From Gemmatimonadaceae bacterium (GTDB lineage: Bacteria > Gemmatimonadota > Gemmatimonadetes > Gemmatimonadales > Gemmatimonadaceae), in contig DASUHB010000069.1 of NCBI GenBank assembly GCA_036273715.1, positions 1 through 64,000 of the forward strand: a DNA stretch of 64,000 nt, written 5' to 3'. Positions 17,661 through 26,511 of the stretch are shown here, piece by piece. The first letter of the stretch is position 1. Each line of letters opens with the position of its first letter. The notes below the pieces were generated by a model that had not been told where the DNA came from, ran no database searches, and was given only the letters and a program-made list of their open reading frames with translations. A program made the position numbers and the translations under genes.

Positions 17661-19111
17661 CAGTCGCGCTCCCCCGGCGTCTCCGGCTCGTACTCCAGGT
17701 GCATGCCCGCGACGTCGATGCCTTCCACCGCGTGCGCCACTCTGAGGGGCGGAGGGATGATCTCCTTGATCTCGGCGATCGCGACGACGGGGAAGTTCTT
17801 GATGAAGAGCAGGAACCACATCGCGAACCACCCGAAGCTGCCTAACAGAATCGCCCAGTCGATGTACGTGGGGGCATACCGCGTCCACTGCCACGGCTCG
17901 AATTCGTGGGACAGCGACGGATCGAAGATCACGAAGCGCTCGAACCACATGCCGAGGTTGATGAACAAGGACAGCGTGAACAGCCACGTCGTATTGCGAC
18001 GCAGTTTTTGCCAGAATAGCGTGAGCGGCAGAATGGTGTTGCAGGTGAGCATGATCCACGCCGCCCACCACCATTGGCCGAACACCCGGTTGTACCAGAA
18101 CGAGTGCTCGATCTCGTTGCCGCCGTACCAGCCGATGAAGAATTCGGTGATGTACGCCGTCGCCACCACGAGTGCCGTGAATAGACACAGCTTCGCCGCG
18201 GCGTCGAGGTGGTTGAGCGTGACGTAATGCTTGAGGTTGAACCAGCGCCGGATCGGGATGATGATGGTGAACACCATGCCGATGCCGGAGAAGATCGCGC
18301 CGGCCACGAAGTACGGTGCGAACAACGTCGCGTGCCAGCCCGGCGTGTTGGCCATGGCGAAGTCGAACGACACCGTGGAGTGCACCGACAGCACCAGCGG
18401 CGTCGAGAACGCGGCCAGGAACAGATACGCGCGCGCGAAGTGCCGCCACTCGAGGTCCGAGTTGCGCCATCCGAACGACAGCACCCCGTAGATCCGTTTG
18501 CGCAGGGGATCGCGCTCGCGGTCCCGGATGGCGGCGAAGTCGGGCAGGAGTCCCAGGTACAGGAACGTCGCCGAAACGGTCAGGTACGTGAGGATCGCGA
18601 ACACGTCCCAGACTAACGGAGACTTGAACTGCGGCCAGATGAGCCGCCAGTTCGGGTACGGGATCAGCCAGAAGAATTTCCACGGGCGCCCGAGGTGAAG
18701 AATCGGGAACAAGCCCGCGGTCATGATCGCGAACACGGTCATCGCTTCCGCGCACCGGTAAATCGTGGTGCGGAATCCCGCGCGGAAGAGATACAAGATC
18801 GCGGAGATCAGCGTGCCCGCGTGTCCGATACCGACCCAGAACACGAACGTGACGATGTACACGCCCCACATGACGGGCGGCGAATATCCTGCCACGCCCA
18901 GGCCCATGTACACCTGCCACATCCAGGCGCCAAGCCCGATCAGCAGGCAGACGACCGCCAGCAACAAGCCGGCGAGCCACGCCTTGGTCGGATTGAGAGT
19001 GCGGCGGATCTCCTCGGTGACCTGGTCGTACGTCTCGACCGACGGAAGCTGAATGTTCGCTTCCGGTATGTTAGGCCCGGTTTGGACTCGCGGTCGTGCG
19101 ACAGTGGCCAT
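17660..19111 (-). CDS. actC: alternative complex III subunit ActC (NrfD-like quinol-binding membrane subunit)
   Basis: A 483-aa NrfD/PsrC-like membrane protein with about ten helices. It is expected to hold the menaquinol oxidation site and to dock to the iron-sulfur part of ActB. Family blocks visible include GVYIVTFVFWVGIGHAGTLI, HLGRPWKFFWLIPYPN, HSTVSFDFAMANTPGWH and GIGMVFTIIIPIRRWF. It sits 3 bp after actB and is coupled by overlap to actD. The long soluble N-terminus (1-45) is typical of ActC. Confidence 0.94.
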   Translation of the reverse strand: MATVARPRVQTGPNIPEANIQLPSVETYDQVTEEIRRTLNPTKAWLAGLLLAVVCLLIGLGAWMWQVYMGLGVAGYSPPVMWGVYIVTFVFWVGIGHAGTLISAILYLFRAGFRTTIYRCAEAMTVFAIMTAGLFPILHLGRPWKFFWLIPYPNWRLIWPQFKSPLVWDVFAILTYLTVSATFLYLGLLPDFAAIRDRERDPLRKRIYGVLSFGWRNSDLEWRHFARAYLFLAAFSTPLVLSVHSTVSFDFAMANTPGWHATLFAPYFVAGAIFSGIGMVFTIIIPIRRWFNLKHYVTLNHLDAAAKLCLFTALVVATAYITEFFIGWYGGNEIEHSFWYNRVFGQWWWAAWIMLTCNTILPLTLFWQKLRRNTTWLFTLSLFINLGMWFERFVIFDPSLSHEFEPWQWTRYAPTYIDWAILLGSFGWFAMWFLLFIKNFPVVAIAEIKEIIPPPLRVAHAVEGIDVAGMHLEYEPETPGERD

Positions 19112-19114
19112 GTG

Positions 19115-22100
19115 CTATGCTCCAGCCGGCGCGGATCCGGGCGCCGGGTGATTGACCTTCTTCAGATACACGACGGCCGGGAACGTATTGAGCTGCTCCT
19201 GGAACACGTGATAGCCGCGCCGGTCCTGTGCGAGCTGGGCAACCGTCCACTGGTTGTCGGCGGCGTCGCCGAAGGTGATCGCCTTGGACGGACACGCCTG
19301 GGCGCACGACGACGTGAATTCGTCCGGCCTAACTTCACGGTTCTCGGCTTTCGCGCGGTGCTCCGCTTCGCGGATGCGCTGCACGCAGAACGTGCACTTC
19401 TCCATCACGCCCTTGCCGCGCACCGTCACGTCGGGATTGAGCTGCCAGTTCATCCGCTCCGGCCACGCGTATTGCGGCCGGTGCGGCTCGCCGTAGCCGA
19501 ACCAGTTGAAGTAGCGAACCTTGTACGGGCAGTTATTCGAGCAGTAGCGCGTTCCGACGCAGCGGTTGTAGACCTGCACGTTCAGCCCGTCGGGCGAGTG
19601 ATACGTCGCGTACACCGGACAGACCGGCTCGCACGGCGCGTTGCCGCAGTGTTGACACAACATCGGGACGAAGCGCGCCTCGAAATCGCCGCCGTCTTCT
19701 CCGCCCTCCCAGTAGCGCTCGAGACGAATCCAGTTCATCTCGCGGCCCTTGAGCACGTTGCCGCCCGGCACGCCGTGCAAGAACGCTGTGTGTACCTGCT
19801 GATACGGCGCGCCGACGATTGGAATGTTGTTCTCGGCGTAGCAGGCGGTGACGCATGCTTGGCATCCCGTGCAGCGCGCCAGGTCAATCGTCATCGCCCA
19901 ACGGCGCTTCGCCATCTGGCTCCAATTCTTGGGGTCGTACATCCCCATTTCTTTGGTCTTGATCGATGACTGGATGGCGCCCTGCGCATCCGCGGCCACG
20001 GGCGACCGGAGTCCCGGGAGGTACTCGTGCGACGCGTCGCCCGGCATCTTGTCGGGCGCTTCAGGCTTTGGCGGCGCCTCGAGCTCATCCACCGTCATCG
20101 CGAGGGCGATGCCGCGGTTGTATTGCCGCGATGAGCCCTCGACCGTGACGACCTGCGTGAACTTGCCGGTCTGGGTGACTTTGACTTTGGTCGATGCCCA
20201 ACGGAAGCCGCCCGAGGCGGGATCGAAGCTCGCCGGGAGCAGATCGCCGGCGTTCGAGCCGACGTTGGCCGCATAGCGGCCATAGGCGGTGTGTCCCTGG
20301 CCGAACGCGATCGCCACCGTCTCGGGCTGAATGCCCATGTAGACGTAGGCCGGCAGTTCCAGCGCTCCGTCAGGCGACTCGATGCGCAGGATGTCGCCGG
20401 AGTCGATGCCCAGCCGCTGCGCCGTCTGCTCGTTCACCTCGACCCACGTCTGCCAGAAGATCTTGGTGACCGGATCGGGGAATTCCTGGAGCCACGGCTT
20501 GTTGGCGCCGCTGCCGTCGCCTAACGACGCCGACGGGTAGACGACGAGGAAAAAGTCGCCGCTGCCCGCGGCCGCCGGCGCCGCCGCTGCGGGCGCCGCC
20601 GCACGCGCGGGCGCCGGGCGGGGCGGCAGCGCTCCCGAGCCGACGCCCTTCTGCAGCGCCGCCGTGAACGCCGCGGTGCCGCCCGGAAAATGGTCGATCA
20701 ACCAGCGCATGTAGTTAGGCGCCGCGAACTGCGCCGCCGCCTTCGGATTCGACTTGCCCACCTGCAACAGCACGTCCGCGGTCTGGCGCGTGTCGTACAC
20801 CGGGTCCATCCCCGGCTGCTGCAGCGTGATCACGTCCGGCACGGGCTGCGCATCGCCCCACGATTCGATCGGATGGTGATCGGGCAGCACGAGATCGCAG
20901 AGCTCGCTCGTCTCGTCCGGATAGCTCGAGAAGCTCACCTTGAACGGCACTTTAGCGAGCGCCTCGGCCACCTTCGCCGACTTGGGGCTCGTGAACACCG
21001 GATTCACGCCGCGCACCATCAGGATCGGCACGTCGCCGCTGCGCATGCGCTCGACCGCCGCCGCGACGTCCGCATCCGAGGAGATTCCCTCGACACTCGC
21101 CACCGGCTTGGCCGGCAGCACCGTCACGCCGACGTTGCCTAACGACTTGTTCCACTCGTTCACCGCGCTCACGAGCGCGCTGCCGCCGCCGTTCATCCCG
21201 CTCGCGACCAGCAGGCTGGGCTTGGCGCGCTGAATCTCCTGCTGCAGCGACTGCAGCACCGCCTGCGACGCGCCGCTCGCCTGCGCCGCATCGGCAAGTG
21301 AACCCTGGCCGCGAAGCGCGTTGACGATCGCGAGCTCCGTGCCCGGACGGCATCCGATCCACGTGTCGGCGTTGCATCCCGTGAGCGAGCGCCGCGGACC
21401 GACGTACACGAAGCGCGGCGCATTGGTGAGCTTCGCGCGCGCGTCGGCAAACTCGAGCTGCTGCGGAACGGTCACGCCCCACGTATCGAGGAAGTCCGCG
21501 CCGAACGACACGATCAACGTCGCCGCGCCGAAGGCGAGTGAGGGCCACGCCACCCCATACGACTTCTGATTCGCGTCGATCGCGCCGTTATCGGCTAACG
21601 CATCGTGACTCAGATGCGGCGGCATGCCGAACGCGGCCAACCACTGATCGAGGAACGCCGGGAAGCTGCCCGACTCGTGCCGATTGATGAAGACCGCCTT
21701 CGATGCCGAGCCCGCGCTCTGCGCCTCGGTGAGCTTGTCCGTTAGGAGCTTGATCGCATCGTCCCACTTCGCCGGCACGAGCGCGTTGCCTTTGCGAATG
21801 CGCGGCCCGCGATAGCGATCCGGATTGTACAGTCCCTGCACCGCTGCCTGTCCGCGCGCGCACAGCGCGCCGCGATTCAGCGGATGATCGGGATTGCCCT
21901 CGAGCTTGAACGTCCGGCCGTCACGCGTTTCCATCAGCACGCCGCACGACGCGGAGCATTCGCGGCACGTCGACGCGTAGTAGTTCGAGACCATCGGGAC
22001 GGTCTCGTCCGGATTGTTCAGATACGGAATCAGCTTGTCCACGCGATCGGTGCTGCAGCCGATCGCCGCGGTTGCGGCGCCTGTGGCGCCGAGGATCTTC

Positions 22101-22147
22101 AGAAACTCGCGCCGGTGAACGCCGGCCGGCGTAGACGTCTCGGTCAT
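19115..22147 (-). CDS. actB: alternative complex III subunit ActB (molybdopterin-like + ferredoxin fusion)
   Basis: A 1010-aa periplasmic subunit with a Tat-like signal (HRREFLKILGAT). A molybdopterin-oxidoreductase-like domain (about 40-690) follows, with an N-terminal cysteine set (CRECSASCGV, CARGQAAV). The C-terminal four-cluster ferredoxin domain (about 760-1010) has CTGCQACVTACYAENN, CQHCGNAPCEPVCP, CVGTRYCSNNCPYKVRYFNW and CAQACPSKAI. In known ActB proteins the large domain lacks molybdenum cofactor, and electrons flow through the iron-sulfur clusters. An Ala/Pro-rich insertion interrupts it near residues 510-535. It lies 9 bp after actA. Confidence 0.95.
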   Translation of the reverse strand: MTETSTPAGVHRREFLKILGATGAATAAIGCSTDRVDKLIPYLNNPDETVPMVSNYYASTCRECSASCGVLMETRDGRTFKLEGNPDHPLNRGALCARGQAAVQGLYNPDRYRGPRIRKGNALVPAKWDDAIKLLTDKLTEAQSAGSASKAVFINRHESGSFPAFLDQWLAAFGMPPHLSHDALADNGAIDANQKSYGVAWPSLAFGAATLIVSFGADFLDTWGVTVPQQLEFADARAKLTNAPRFVYVGPRRSLTGCNADTWIGCRPGTELAIVNALRGQGSLADAAQASGASQAVLQSLQQEIQRAKPSLLVASGMNGGGSALVSAVNEWNKSLGNVGVTVLPAKPVASVEGISSDADVAAAVERMRSGDVPILMVRGVNPVFTSPKSAKVAEALAKVPFKVSFSSYPDETSELCDLVLPDHHPIESWGDAQPVPDVITLQQPGMDPVYDTRQTADVLLQVGKSNPKAAAQFAAPNYMRWLIDHFPGGTAAFTAALQKGVGSGALPPRPAPARAAAPAAAAPAAAGSGDFFLVVYPSASLGDGSGANKPWLQEFPDPVTKIFWQTWVEVNEQTAQRLGIDSGDILRIESPDGALELPAYVYMGIQPETVAIAFGQGHTAYGRYAANVGSNAGDLLPASFDPASGGFRWASTKVKVTQTGKFTQVVTVEGSSRQYNRGIALAMTVDELEAPPKPEAPDKMPGDASHEYLPGLRSPVAADAQGAIQSSIKTKEMGMYDPKNWSQMAKRRWAMTIDLARCTGCQACVTACYAENNIPIVGAPYQQVHTAFLHGVPGGNVLKGREMNWIRLERYWEGGEDGGDFEARFVPMLCQHCGNAPCEPVCPVYATYHSPDGLNVQVYNRCVGTRYCSNNCPYKVRYFNWFGYGEPHRPQYAWPERMNWQLNPDVTVRGKGVMEKCTFCVQRIREAEHRAKAENREVRPDEFTSSCAQACPSKAITFGDAADNQWTVAQLAQDRRGYHVFQEQLNTFPAVVYLKKVNHPAPGSAPAGA

Positions 22148-22156
22148 CAGGCAGTC

Positions 22157-22780
22157 TCAGTAGTGACAGACGCTGCAGTCGTAACGCGCCTTCCAGGCAG
22201 GATTCACGTTTCCGACGTGACAATTGATGCACCAGCCCATGTTGAGCGGCGCGTATTGATAGACACGCGACATCTTCTGCACTTGTCCGTGGCAAGTCTG
22301 GCACGTGACGCCCGCGTTGATGTGCGGCATGTGCGCGAAATTCACGTAGTCGGGCACGTAGTGGATGCGCACCCACGGAATCGCCTGCTTCTTGTTCCAG
22401 TAGTCCTGGAGCTTTTGGATTTCCGCGCTCTTGCGTGCCGGCCGGCCATTCTCGGCGGGACGATTGGGACCCACAACTAAATGGCATCCCATACAAGTGC
22501 TCATCGCCGGGAAGCCGGGGTCGGGCGACTTGTTCGCGGAGAAGTGACAATAGAGACAGTTCATGCCGAGCGTTTGCACGTGCGTCGGGTGCGGAAACGC
22601 GATCGGCTGAACAGGAGCGCGACCTTGCGGCGAGGAACCCGCGCTGTAGCCCCATGGGCCGCGATCGGTGATGACAGTGTCGGGTGCACTTGCGGCGCCC
22701 GTGTAGGCGGATAACAGCACGGCGATCGTGCCCAGAGCAACGAGCCCCGGGATGACCGCCCACTTCCTCCTTGAAGTCAT
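22157..22780 (-). CDS. actA: alternative complex III subunit ActA (pentahaem cytochrome c)
   Basis: A periplasmic multihaem cytochrome of 207 aa with an N-terminal membrane anchor (WAVIPGLVALGTIAVLLSAY) and five CxxCH motifs (CLYCH, CMGCH, CQTCH, CINCH, CSVCH), the last at the extreme C-terminus. It is the electron exit chain of alternative complex III and the first gene of the operon. I choose the ATG at 22780. The alternative ATG at 22834 lies inside a perfect TGTGA-N6-TCACA operator and would add a hydrophilic stretch before the membrane helix. Confidence 0.93.
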   Translation of the reverse strand: MTSRRKWAVIPGLVALGTIAVLLSAYTGAASAPDTVITDRGPWGYSAGSSPQGRAPVQPIAFPHPTHVQTLGMNCLYCHFSANKSPDPGFPAMSTCMGCHLVVGPNRPAENGRPARKSAEIQKLQDYWNKKQAIPWVRIHYVPDYVNFAHMPHINAGVTCQTCHGQVQKMSRVYQYAPLNMGWCINCHVGNVNPAWKARYDCSVCHY

Positions 22781-22816
22781 CGCGACCTGAAGATGTGGAG
22801 GGCGGATAGTCACCCA

Positions 22817-22838
22817 ATTTGTGAAGATTTTCACAAAT
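22817..22838. promoter_or_regulatory. CRP/FNR-type palindromic operator upstream of actA
   Basis: ATTTGTGA-AGATTT-TCACAAAT is a perfect 22-bp palindrome whose core TGTGA-N6-TCACA (22820-22835) equals the CRP consensus. It is AT-rich in a GC-rich context. It ends exactly at the stop codon of the upstream amidohydrolase and is centred about 47 bp upstream of the actA start. A CRP/FNR-superfamily regulator controlling the respiratory operon is likely. No such regulator gene is in the window. Confidence 0.85.
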
Positions 22839-23614
22839 CAAGCGGAACGCGCGGGAATCTGCGCCGCGTCACCAAGTGGCGCAAGAGGCGATCGCAATTC
22901 ATCCGGCAACAAGTCGAGATTTGCGCGCGGTGTTTGTGAAAGCCTGAGCGGCCAGCCTGTGCCGAAGACGAAACGCCGCGATCCGATCGTGCGCAGCAGA
23001 TGTGCGAGCTCGTCTTCGGGCGGGCCCCAGATCCACGAGATGTCCCACCACACTCGCGCTCGCTCCTCGGGCGTGAGGCCCCAATGCACTTCTTCGATGA
23101 GTGCACGACCCGCGGCGGTGACGAGCAGTCGCACGCGCGCGCCGGCGCGTGCTAACGCACGAACCGTTGCCGCCGGCAAATCGCCAGCCGTGTCCATCGG
23201 GTGGCGTTGACGCAGATCTTCGAATCGCGTCGTGAGCACCAGCGGCACACCGGACTCGCCGCACGCGAGCGCGAGCTCGGCGAGCGCTGGGTGGTGCGTG
23301 CCGAATCCCCATTGCTGCGGGTACGCACGCACCGCGACCGCACCGCGCTCGATCACCGACGCGAGCGCCTGCTCCCAGCGCGGCCAGTCGGGACGGATTG
23401 CCGGCACCGGAGCGAGACGTCCCTCGTACGGCGACAGCGCATCGAACAAGGCCTCGTTGCCCGCGCCCGGATCTCGATAAAACGCCGACGGCAGATGCCC
23501 AACCCAAGCCCTGTCGATGTGCTCGCGCTCGATCACGCGGACGAGCACATCGGGATCCGGATGTGGAACGTAGCGAAATGGGTACGGACCGATGAACGTG
23601 TTGGCGTCGATCAT
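22838..23614 (-). CDS. amidohydrolase-related (TIM-barrel) protein, second of a pair
   Basis: A 258-aa protein that looks like a divergent amidohydrolase-2 family member. It opens MIDANTFIGPYPFRYV and contains EREHIDRAWVGHLPSAFY, YPQQWGFGTHHP and a C-terminal RRFVFGTGWPLRL, the counterpart of the family's WGSD/GTD strand. The canonical HxH metal pair near the N-terminus is absent (DANTF), so it may be metal-poor or non-catalytic. Its ATG overlaps the stop of the preceding amidohydrolase by 4 nt (ATGA), so the two probably act together, perhaps as a complex. The substrate is unknown. Confidence 0.75.
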   Translation of the reverse strand: MIDANTFIGPYPFRYVPHPDPDVLVRVIEREHIDRAWVGHLPSAFYRDPGAGNEALFDALSPYEGRLAPVPAIRPDWPRWEQALASVIERGAVAVRAYPQQWGFGTHHPALAELALACGESGVPLVLTTRFEDLRQRHPMDTAGDLPAATVRALARAGARVRLLVTAAGRALIEEVHWGLTPEERARVWWDISWIWGPPEDELAHLLRTIGSRRFVFGTGWPLRLSQTPRANLDLLPDELRSPLAPLGDAAQIPARSA

Positions 23615-24507
23615 CGTGCGTGTTCGGCGAACGCCGGTTGGGCGTCGGGCGCCGGCACACCCGGCAGCGTGCCCGCGGGGAAAATGCGCGCGGCGTTGCG
23701 CCAGCGCACATCGCTCATGCCTGCCGCATCGAGACGCGGCTCGACGAATTCGAGCGCGCGCAATTTCGCGAGACCGGTTTCCATCGTGATGTCGCTGCCC
23801 CAGAGCAATCGTCGCGCGCCGACGGCGCGCACGGCGCCATCGAGCATGCCGCGATCGACGCCGCTGCCAGAGAGATCGAGGTACACGTTCGGGATGTGCG
23901 CGACGGCGGCAAACGTGTGCCGATAGTCGCCTCCGCCGCCGATATGGGCGAGGATGAACGCGACACGCGGATGCCGGAGGGCGAGGCGGCCGAGGTCCGC
24001 GCCATCGGAGATTTCCTGGCCGGGCCACTCGCGCGTGCGATGCTGCCAGATGTGATGCAGAATCGGAAAGTGCCGGCGCTCGGCCGCGGCGGCGATCGGA
24101 TCGAGCAGCGGGTCGTCGGCGCGGCGGCTCGCGGCAAGCTTCACGCCCACCGCGCCGCGTTCGGCGCACCGCGCGATTTCCTCGAGCGCGTGGGCGGTAT
24201 CGTTCGGGTTCACGGTGACGTACGCGCGGACGCGCTGCGCATCCCGGTCCTGGAGGGCGAGCATCTCGTCGTTGCCTAACGTGACGTCGCGCGGCGATGG
24301 AAAGTAGACCGGCGACGTGTGGCCCCAGGTGCCGAGAATGGACGCGACGTGGACGGTGATGCCGATTCGCTCGCCGGCGCGCATCCGGGCTCGGTTAGGC
24401 AACTCCCAATCGCGGCGTCCGGCGCGCGCGTGCAGAAAGTGCGCGTGCACGTCCACGAGCGGCTCCGATCCGGCGAGCGGCGCCGTGCGCGGCGCCGGCT
24501 CAACCAC
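23611..24507 (-). CDS. amidohydrolase family metal-dependent hydrolase
   Basis: A 298-aa TIM-barrel hydrolase of the amidohydrolase-2 type. It has the metal site VDVHAHF near the N-terminus, AVGVKLAAS, ILHHIWQH, FILAHIGGGGDY (metal His) and the C-terminal RLLWGSDITMETG with the catalytic Asp. Such enzymes cleave C-N, C-O or C-C bonds of carboxylates and lactones. The GTG at 24507 has a strong AGGAGG just upstream and overlaps the aminotransferase stop by 8 nt. The ATG 27 nt earlier has no ribosome site. It forms a translationally coupled module with the genes on both sides. Confidence 0.85.
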   Translation of the reverse strand: MVEPAPRTAPLAGSEPLVDVHAHFLHARAGRRDWELPNRARMRAGERIGITVHVASILGTWGHTSPVYFPSPRDVTLGNDEMLALQDRDAQRVRAYVTVNPNDTAHALEEIARCAERGAVGVKLAASRRADDPLLDPIAAAAERRHFPILHHIWQHRTREWPGQEISDGADLGRLALRHPRVAFILAHIGGGGDYRHTFAAVAHIPNVYLDLSGSGVDRGMLDGAVRAVGARRLLWGSDITMETGLAKLRALEFVEPRLDAAGMSDVRWRNAARIFPAGTLPGVPAPDAQPAFAEHAR

Positions 24508-25729
24508 GCGCTCCCTCCTCGGCCAGCGACGCAACGGCGTGTCGCGCGGCAGCCTCGATCTGCTCGATGGCGGCGTCGTCGTGTGCGACCGATGCGAAGT
24601 TGTACGCGCCCCGCTTGAACAACACGCCGTGCTCGAGCGCCAGCGCGACGAACCGCGACAGCCGGCGCTCGTCCCCGGCGTCGACCAGCCACATGGGTGG
24701 AATGCCGCGCATCCGCACGTTCGATGCGCCCGACGCGCTCATCGCGCGCCCCACCGCCCGCTGGATGGACTCACCCCGTTCCCAGAGCGCGGCGCACACA
24801 TCGGTGCGCGAATGTGCGTCGAGCACCGCCCGCGCCGCGGCGAGCGCGGCCGCTTCGCCCGCCAGCGTCGACGAGATCCACGTGGTGCGCGCCGCGCGCA
24901 TCACGCGCTCGCGCCCAACCACGGCCGAGAGCGGGAACCCGTTCGCCAGCGCCTTGCCGAACACGGCGATGTCGACCTCCACGCCCGCCATCTCCTGAAA
25001 GCCGCCGGTGCGCAGCCGGAACCCCGTCTTCATCTCGTCGAACACGAGCACCGCGCCTAACGCATCGCACGCGCGGCGCGCTTCGGCCAGCCACTCGCCC
25101 GACGGGAGCCGCTCGATCACCGGCTCGATGATGATCGCCGCCAGACGGTCGCCGGCGGCGCGCGCCGCGTCGGCAAGCGCATCGACGTCGTCGAACGGCA
25201 CCGGGCGAAAGTCTTCGTGGGCGCCCGCGGGAACGCCGGCCGCACTGCTCCACCAGTCGAGCCACCCGAAGTAGCCGGCGCCGATCACGACCGGCCGGCC
25301 CGTGCACGCGCGCGCGATGCGAATCGCCGCGGCGACGCCTTCGGCGCCGCTCTTGAGGAATCGCACCTGCTCCGCGCATGGAATCACTTCGCACAGTCGC
25401 TCGGCAACCTCCACCTCGAGCACGTGCGAGAGCCCCGCCACGTTGCCCTGCCTCACGACGTCCGTCACGGCCTGCGTCACGCCTTCGTGTGCGTAGCCCA
25501 ACGCAACCGCGCCGAGGGCCATCGTGCAATCCACGAGCTCGGTGCCGCGCGTCGTGGTGAGGCGGCATCCCGATGCGCGTACGAAGTGTGTGAGCGAGCC
25601 ATCCCAGTCGGGACCGACGAGTGCGTCCGGCCGTTTGCTTCCCGTCGACGCCCCGCCCGGGATCACCGCGGCAGCGCGTGCGCGCCAGTCGGCATCCACG
25701 ACGGTTGTTGACGGAGACGGCAGAGCCAT
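24500..25729 (-). CDS. class-III aminotransferase, glutamate-1-semialdehyde aminomutase-like
   Basis: A 409-aa PLP enzyme of the GSAM/omega-aminotransferase family. Features are GGASTGSKRPDAL near the N-terminus, LKSGAEGVAAAIRIAR (PLP phosphate), FDEMKTGFRLRTGG, the Schiff-base Lys in FGKALANGFP, and AARTTWISSTLAGEA. The context (amidohydrolases, heparinase, ABC transporter) suggests catabolism of an amino compound rather than haem synthesis; this is inferred. I choose the ATG at 25729; the frame is open further upstream but only as shadow of trmJ. It lies 32 bp after trmJ. Confidence 0.86.
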   Translation of the reverse strand: MALPSPSTTVVDADWRARAAAVIPGGASTGSKRPDALVGPDWDGSLTHFVRASGCRLTTTRGTELVDCTMALGAVALGYAHEGVTQAVTDVVRQGNVAGLSHVLEVEVAERLCEVIPCAEQVRFLKSGAEGVAAAIRIARACTGRPVVIGAGYFGWLDWWSSAAGVPAGAHEDFRPVPFDDVDALADAARAAGDRLAAIIIEPVIERLPSGEWLAEARRACDALGAVLVFDEMKTGFRLRTGGFQEMAGVEVDIAVFGKALANGFPLSAVVGRERVMRAARTTWISSTLAGEAAALAAARAVLDAHSRTDVCAALWERGESIQRAVGRAMSASGASNVRMRGIPPMWLVDAGDERRLSRFVALALEHGVLFKRGAYNFASVAHDDAAIEQIEAAARHAVASLAEEGARG

Positions 25730-25761
25730 GTGATGGAAAAAGTCCGGACCGCGCTCGTGCG

Positions 25762-26511
25762 TCAAGGGTCGGTGCGGGAGCGGTCGAGCGCTCGCAACGT
25801 TTCGAGCGCGATAGCGCGCAGCAGCTCGATCTCGCGCGCATCGGGCGCGGCGCGATACGACAGCGACCGCACGGTGCGCAGGATGAGCTCGGCGTTGCGG
25901 GTGCGAAAGAAGTCGAGGCTTGCGAGTGCGCGCTCGACGTCGGCGAAGAGGCGCTCGAATTGCGCCGATGTCGCGGGCGGTGCGTCCTTGCGCGGCGGCG
26001 CGACGCGGCGCGACGCGATCGCGGCGGTCAGGTGCAGCTCGTACAGCGCGACCAACACGGCCTGCGCGAGATTGAGGGACGCGTGCTCCGTGGTCGGGAT
26101 GGTGACCACGACATGCGCCCGATCCAGCGCCTCGTTGGACAGTCCCTTGTCCTCGCGACCGAAGAGCAGCGCGACGGGATGTTCGGCGGCGTGCGTCAAG
26201 GCGTCGGCCGCCGCTTCGCGCGGCGCGGCCACCCGCCACTTGGCGCTGCGCCGGCGCGCCGTGAAGCCGGCCACGAACACGCAGTCGCCTAACGCATCGT
26301 CCAGTGTGTCGTAATGTTCGATCCGCTCGGCCACGTCCCTGGTGTCGTGTGCCACGCGTTCGATGCGCGATCGATCGTATTCGACCGGGCGCACGAGGCG
26401 CAGGATGGTCACGCCCATGTTCTTCATCGCGCGCACGGTGGCCGCGATGTTCACCGGATCCTGCGGCTCGTCCAGCACGAGCCGGACGCGCGCGAGTGCC
26501 GACTCAGCCAT
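25762..26511 (-). CDS. trmJ: TrmJ-like tRNA 2'-O-methyltransferase (SPOUT superfamily)
   Basis: A 249-aa SpoU/TrmH-family enzyme matching TrmJ, which methylates the ribose of residue 32 in tRNAs using S-adenosylmethionine bound in a trefoil knot. Motif 1 is EPQDPVNIAATVRAMKNMG. Motif 2 is VALLFGREDKGLSNEAL. Motif 3 is IPTTEHASLNLAQAVLVALYE. The C-terminal helical extension (about 175-249) is as in TrmJ. It overlaps the end of the heparinase gene by 8 nt, so a housekeeping tRNA modifier appears embedded in a catabolic operon. Confidence 0.92.
   Translation of the reverse strand: MAESALARVRLVLDEPQDPVNIAATVRAMKNMGVTILRLVRPVEYDRSRIERVAHDTRDVAERIEHYDTLDDALGDCVFVAGFTARRRSAKWRVAAPREAAADALTHAAEHPVALLFGREDKGLSNEALDRAHVVVTIPTTEHASLNLAQAVLVALYELHLTAAIASRRVAPPRKDAPPATSAQFERLFADVERALASLDFFRTRNAELILRTVRSLSYRAAPDAREIELLRAIALETLRALDRSRTDP

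Noticed and set aside
22781-22834. N-terminal extension of actA starting at 22834
   Set aside because: The ATG lies within the CRP-like palindrome and the extension is hydrophilic; the ATG at 22780 directly precedes the membrane anchor.
24500-26239. 579-aa form of the aminotransferase
   Set aside because: The first 170 residues are Arg/Gly-rich shadow of trmJ; the recognisable enzyme starts at 25729.
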